Shown in pieces: positions 59,170 to 64,000 of a DNA stretch of 64,000 bases. Position numbers and translations under genes: made by a program. Under the pieces are notes generated by a model. The model saw only the letters and a program-made list of their open reading frames with translations. It was not told the DNA's origin and did not search any database. Positions within the stretch are counted from its first letter, which is position 1. Every line of letters starts with the position of its first letter. Origin of the DNA: Brachionus plicatilis (taxonomy: Eukaryota; Rotifera; Eurotatoria; Ploima; Brachionidae); the NCBI GenBank assembly GCA_010279815.1, contig QEOQ01000122.1:630211-694210 (forward strand). Reading direction: 5' to 3'.

Positions 59170-60475
59170 ATGGGTAGTGATATGAGCAAACCAAGACAAA
59201 GACGAAATGTGTCTGCCGATGCGTAACTATTCCCAAAATTTAGGCAAAAATGGAATTAAACTTTTTATTTTAAGATTTCGAGATCAAGCTGTCAAAAATT
59301 TAGTTTGCAGAGAGGTAGGCTACGGCGACTACGGTGACATGTACCGCCGGGAGCCTCCCCGATACTATGGCAGGCCCAACGAGCCGATACGGCGCCTTCC
59401 GCCAGACCCATGTGATCCTTGCAGAACCAGTCGCTGCTCCACTCCAAATCCTTGCTTGCCAGTCACCTCCAACTATGTTGACGTTCCAGCTGACACAAAA
59501 TACTACCGACCTGGCCAGTACCAAACGCTCAGACCAAACTGCTACAAGGAAGACTTCTGCGTTGAACCGCGCCAAATGAGTATTCGCAAGCCATACAGCC
59601 CATATCCGTATGACGACTGTGACAGACTTGGTTCCAAAGTTGACTGCGATTACATTCCAAGTGACAAAATCTATGAAATCCGCAAAGAAAAGGTGCTGAT
59701 CAAAACAGACCGGTCACAAAGCCCGCCAAAAGTAAGAAGCAAAAGTTCAGATCGGTATTTGGAAGTGCCAAGATCGGTCAGGATTCTGAATGCGGAGTCG
59801 TACCGGCCCGAAAAAGTGATCCTCAATCCAGATGCTGATAGCACAAGGTCCCGTCTCAGATCAAGATCAGGCTACACTGAAGAAGTTCACGTCAGATCCG
59901 AATCAAGTGAAAAACACTTTGCAGAAAATAAGAACTTTAATTCAAGCTTGAATAAATCTCAGATTTGCCTAAATAATGACATCATTTATGTACCTATGGT
60001 TCGCGAGGAGTTTATTAAGCGCGAGTCGCAAAAGTTAAATTCAGAATCAGGTACAGGCTCTTATATAAATCGTTTCTAACTTTATTAGGTTTTTAGGCTT
60101 TATTAGTTAGTTAGACTAGATGATATTTTATTTTTTTTTACTTTAATTTTAATTAATATTGACAAAAATACTTCAGATCAAGGCGAAACAGAGTGGCGTA
60201 AGCGACCAAATAAGATAATCATCAGAGAAGTTGAGCAACCAGGTATTAAATCAATTCTAAAGAATCAATTAGATCCGGTTAACTTTAACTATGATGCTAA
60301 TATCAATGAGACTTTGGCAGACAGAACTTTGGATGATAATGGTACAATTAACGCCAAGACACCTAATGGTCGCCTCTCCAACCCCTCGGCTTCTAATGAA
60401 CTCAGTTCAAATAGTTTTGCTAATTTAAAATTTGGTGTTGCAAAAGACGGAAGCTTACTCTATACTTATGAATAA
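59170..60475 (+). CDS. Unknown Arg/Pro/Tyr-rich protein
   Basis: Exons 59170-59222, 59311-60050 and 60177-60475 give 363 residues starting MGSDMSKPRQRRNVSADAEV. The first third is rich in Pro, Tyr, Arg and Cys (DYGDMYRREPPRYYGRPNEP, DPCDPCRTSRCSTPNPC); the middle has Lys/Arg/Ser runs (RSQSPPKVRSKSSDRYLEVP, STRSRLRSRSGYTEE); the end is Asn/Asp/Ser-rich, finishing GSLLYTYE. No signal peptide, membrane span or known domain. Codon use and base composition are clearly coding and less AT-rich than surroundings (exon 2 especially). Low complexity suggests a structural or scaffold role, perhaps cytoskeletal, but that is a guess. If intron 2 is retained, the frame ends TGSYINRF at 60079, a possible isoform. 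Confidence 0.8.
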
Positions 60476-61694
60476 AATTCTGTTTGTTTTTTTTTTTTTT
60501 TTTTTAAATATATCAAAAAATATTATATTTTAAAAAGTTGCCTTAGAGAAAATCAATTTTTTTTTACTGAAAATCACTAAATAAATTTTTTTTTTTCTAT
60601 TTTTTAAATTTAATGATTAATAAATATGCTATTATAACAAAAAAATTGAATCCGTAAAAATTTTGTTTAGAAAATTTGTAATAATAGAAAAATTTTATAA
60701 AATAAAATGTTTTGTCAATCATTTAACAAAATCTGTGATGATCAATTATTTTTTTAAGAACTTTTAACATCAGTTAAGCCAACAATGTGCAATTTTGTAA
60801 AAGGTGCAGAATGGGCTAAATTCCGTAATTTTACGTAATTTTAAGTAAACTTTCGGTAAAAATTTTAGTAAAATCGTTCCTTAATGCTTACGGCCAAATA
60901 AATGAGGATTTTGGTAAGAAAAATATAAAATTGGCTTCTTTTCCAAAAAATTTAATTATTTTTATTATGAAAAATTAAAAAAAATTCAATATTCCTTACC
61001 ATTTCTTACTTAATTTTTCGTAAAATTGCCAGAAGTGTCTAAAAGTCCAAAAAAAAAGTCCAAGTCCGGACTTTTTTTTAAATTTGCCAGATCAGGCTTC
61101 ATATCAAGAAATTTATTTACTCTTGGGTTGTCTAATGCAATAGATTTGCCATATATCAGAATTTTCTTGCAATTTTAGCATAAATTTCTTCTTCAGTATT
61201 CCAAAATTTTAAAGCCTAAACTTGGACTTTTTTTTTGAAAAATAAAATGAAAGTCTTTGCTCGGACTTGTGAAAAAAAAAGTCCAGACTTGGACTTGACA
61301 TGAGACTTGTGACTTCTAAACTACTCTGAAAATTACACAATTTTTGTTAATATTTTTAAATAAAACAATAAATTATCGATAGATAGAAATAAAAAAAACA
61401 GTATCAAAAATACTAAAAATAAAAGAATTTTAAGCGATAAATTTTTTCAATTACTGAAATTTTAAAATTAATAAATATATTAAAAAAGCATGATTTTTAA
61501 TATACTGATCGCTCAGTGATTAAGAAAAGATCAATTTTAAATTATTTGACCCACAGCCACCGTTTTTTACTGCAATATATATTACCTTTAAATCAGAGTT
61601 GTTCCTCAAGTCGCTATTTTCAAGTCTTTCGACCAAAAAGTCAAGTCAAGACTTGATGAACAACTCTGCTTTAAATAATATAAAATTAAATATA
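60476..61694. other. Intergenic repeats
   Basis: A TTTACGTAA-rich degraded segment (60815-61030), an AAGTCC-rich MITE copy (about 61040-61328; GTCTAAAAGTCC ... GACTTCTAAACTACTCT) and a short copy of the same family at 61592-61677 (CAGAGTTGTTCCTCAAGTC ... GATGAACAACTCTG). No gene. Confidence 0.6.
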
Positions 61695-62428
61695 CCGTAT
61701 CCCCTTGTTTAGCGACGCATGCTTTAATACCATGAGTAGGATATTTGGTGCATGGTCTAACATAGACCTCACAATGTTAAATTTTTAACATTTTTAACAT
61801 TTAAATATTAACATTTTTATGTTAAACTAACACTTGTTGAAGCATTTTGAATATCATCAGCACAAATCCCATTAGATATAATGATGGTTCGAAACGATCC
61901 ACCAATATATAGTCAGAATAATAATATTCCCATTGTTGTCGGTACACAGTGTTAGTACGCCAGTTGTTTACAACAAGAATGGTTCAGTTAGAAAGCCACT
62001 AGGAAGAAAGAAAGGTTCTACGAATAGAACGAAAAATAATTTTTTTTTTATTTTTTTATTCTCTTTTTTGTCTTAAATTTTTAAATTTAAATGCCGGGTC
62101 AATAATTAAAATTAAACTTTTTTATTATTTTTAATATTTTTTTTACCATAACTCTAACGTCGCATCTATAAAATAAACTCAATAAATATTTTTTATATTT
62201 AATTTTTTTTAAGTTTAAAACCCCGAGTCTCTAATAAAGACTTTTTTTGAAGCGCTGCTTTTCTATTTGAATTTCTATTATAAACGCTACGTTTTTAATA
62301 TGTATCGACTATGTGACCCATAGGACTTTTATAATAAAAAATTTAACATTGTGAGGTCTATGTTAGACCATGCACCAAATATCCTACTCATGGTATTAAA
62401 GCATGCGTCGCTAAACAAGGGAATACGG
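61695..62428. mobile_element. TA-flanked element with CCGTATyCCCTTGTTTAGCG ends
   Basis: 734 bases; inverted repeats of about 95 bases, almost identical (CGACGCATGCTTTAATACC, GTAGGATATTTGGTGCATGG, ACCTCACAATGTTAAA). TA at both flanks, as in the Tc1/mariner superfamily. The interior has a short frame with MMVRNDPPIYSQNNNIPI and GRKKGSTNRTKN separated by stops, perhaps a transposase relic. Non-autonomous. Confidence 0.85.
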
Positions 62429-63039
62429 TAGTATTAAAAGCATAGATTATTTATTTCAGATGATTTTCCAAGAAATTTTGTAATTTTTTAGATATTTTAA
62501 TAAATGACTAATTAATCACTAATTTACTCAAATTAATTAAAAATTAAGCTCTAATTGTTTATAAAGTCTAATTAAAAAATATGCAATATTATTTTTAGAT
62601 TTTTCCTAAATTTTTAAAAATAATTGCTAATGGCTAAAATTTAAAAAACTTCCAGTTTGATCTCTTGATCACATTCCATTTAAGAAATCCCGAGTTTAAA
62701 TATCCAAATGATTTTTAATTCTCTGATTAATTTGACATTGGTTCGATTTGATTCTCAATATTCCTATAATTCATGAATTATATTTTAGCAGTTGAATTTT
62801 GAGAATTGTGAATTAAAATTAAATAAAGTGTTTCAAACAAATATAAATTATTTAGTTTTAGAAAATTTTAAGAGAAAAAAAATAAAATTCTATCACTTTA
62901 CTTTACTTTTACTTTTACTAATTCTGAATAAAATTTTTGATCTTTTGATTGTTGAAAAAAGCAATAATTTAACTAGCTAAAATATTTTTTTTAATATTTA
63001 AGCTGGTTTGATTTTGTACACTTTTGTTTTTTGTTCTGG
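62429..63039. other. Gene-free AT-rich region
   Basis: Nothing recognised apart from AT-driven short open frames. Confidence 0.5.
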
Positions 63040-63390
63040 CACTAAGCGCTGTCTGGTCCCACACAGTCTTCCTTAGTTGATGGAATCTGAAGGCTCCGAG
63101 ACCTAACCTCTTTCGCGTCTCCTCGGCGTTGGTGCTTTTGCTTTACACCATCCTTCCCAGGTAAACAAACTTGTCCACTCTTTCCAACAGATCTCCGCTG
63201 ATCTCGAACCTTGCATCCTCAGCATCACAGTTGGCCGTCATCCACTTGGTCTTCACAGAATTAACCGTCAGTCTCCACTGCCTAGTCTTGACCTCAAGCT
63301 TCTAACCACATTCTGTGAGTACCTCCATCCTTTCACAGATGAATACTAGATCATCGACATACAAAAACGCGTTTACACGAAGTGTACCGC
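63040..63390 (-). pseudogene. LINE reverse-transcriptase fragment
   Basis: Minus-strand frame VNAFLYVDDLVFICERMEVL contains the YxDD polymerase motif, then RLTVNSVKTKWMTANC, FEISGDLLERVDKFVYLGRM and TRKRLGLGAFRFHQLRK, the order seen after RT motif C in non-LTR retrotransposons. Two stops interrupt it. GC is far higher than around it, indicating a more recent or foreign-composition insertion. No endonuclease part is present. Confidence 0.88.
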
Positions 63391-63760
63391 TGACCTAAGT
63401 GCCTCACGTTTAGCATTGTGAAGTTTCGTACAAAAAAATTCAGTTCAAAATCATAAATTCGTATATATTTTGAATGGAATGAAGTGATAAAATAAAAATT
63501 TAGCACATGATGTAACAAAACATGCTACAGGACTTGCTCAAAAAAAAAAACAAAAAAAAATTTCAATTAACCAATCATTGAATTTCCAAAAAAAACTGAA
63601 TGTTAAGTTGGTATTGAAATAAAAATTTCGAAATTTAAAATTAAACAATTACAAAAATTTTAAAATATTGCAAATAAAACTTCTTTTTTTACATAGACAA
63701 ATAAATTGTCTTAAATTCGATTGATTTTAAAAGTCGATGATTAATTAAAATGTAAAGTCC

Positions 63761-63949
63761 TGTAATTGGACTTTAGGGATTTAAGCCAAGAAATAAACAA
63801 AGCAATTTAATTTATAGTTTATTTAAATGGAATCCGAAATTATAACAAAAGAGATAGTGGTTTATATAGTAGCTAGAACATGTGATTCAGCTGCAGTTAA
63901 TTCAAGATTAAATAATAAGTAGAGACATGTCAAGACTTAGGTCTTAACA
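63761..63949 (-). mobile_element. 3' LTR of a minus-strand LTR retrotransposon
   Basis: 189 bases reading TGTTAAGACCTAAGTCTTG ... AGTCCAATTACA on the minus strand, with the TG...CA ends of an LTR, a TATA box (CTATATAAACC) and an AATAAA signal. Immediately before it on the minus strand is a purine tract, AAGGGGAAGGTA, the usual plus-strand primer next to a 3' LTR. The internal part would extend past the right edge of the window. Superfamily not determinable. Confidence 0.78.
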
Positions 63950-64000
63950 TACCTTCCCCTTAATAATAAAGAGGCAATTAGCCCCTGAAGCAATGATTGA

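Noticed and set aside
1..64000. CRISPR arrays, prokaryotic operons, riboswitches, replication origins
   Set aside because: Spliced metazoan genes throughout; no regularly spaced direct repeats with unique spacers and no ribosome-binding-site-led gene clusters.

Overview
The window reads as nuclear DNA from a small, AT-rich animal genome. Genes are spliced, introns are mostly 45-60 bases with GT...AG ends, intergenic DNA is strongly A/T, and the recognisable genes are metazoan: acidic ribosomal protein P1, myosin regulatory light chain, GlyRS with a WHEP domain, FAM227, an astacin relic and a WSC/PKD/EGF receptor. The low GC, tiny introns and transposon mixture suggest a monogonont rotifer (Brachionus-like). 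That assignment is inference; no species marker is present.

Layout. 0.4-0.8 kb: RPLP1. 2.9-7.4 kb (minus): a fusion of two VHL-beta-like modules to a calpain protease, with a decayed transposon in the intron that splits the second VHL module. 11.3-11.8 kb (minus): myosin regulatory light chain. 12.0 kb: tRNA-Phe(GAA). 14.2-16.7 kb (minus): a short NXF mRNA-export paralogue without room for RRM or LRR domains, followed by an inverted copy of one of its exons. 18.8-20.2 kb (minus): a small membrane ORF, a secreted LysM protein and LLPH. 22.0-22.9 kb (minus): an astacin pseudogene. 23-33 kb is almost all transposon debris, including a Merlin-type element and LINE pieces.

33.2-41.2 kb: glycyl-tRNA synthetase in seven exons. 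Its 5.3-kb intron holds nested elements, the innermost being an apparently intact pogo/Tigger transposon whose transposase ends in a PHD-like finger. 41.2-41.5 kb (minus): a tiny coiled-coil gene, head-to-head with FAM227 (41.6-46.5 kb), whose large intron carries a TA-flanked element with a MULE relic inside. 48.7-56.5 kb: a secretory-pathway receptor (PKD, WSC, PKD, PKD, three EGF, one membrane span). 59.2-60.5 kb: a three-exon gene of unknown function. The right end has a LINE reverse-transcriptase fragment and the 3' LTR of a minus-strand retrotransposon that continues beyond the window.

The genes do not form a pathway or operon; they are unrelated neighbours. The unifying feature is colonisation by DNA transposons: TA-flanked Tc1/mariner/pogo-like, MULE-like with 9-base target duplications, and Merlin with an 8-base duplication. 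Several sit inside introns, and their ends can be read directly. Exon models were built by hand from reading frame, splice signals and conserved motifs; every multi-exon model given sums to a multiple of three.
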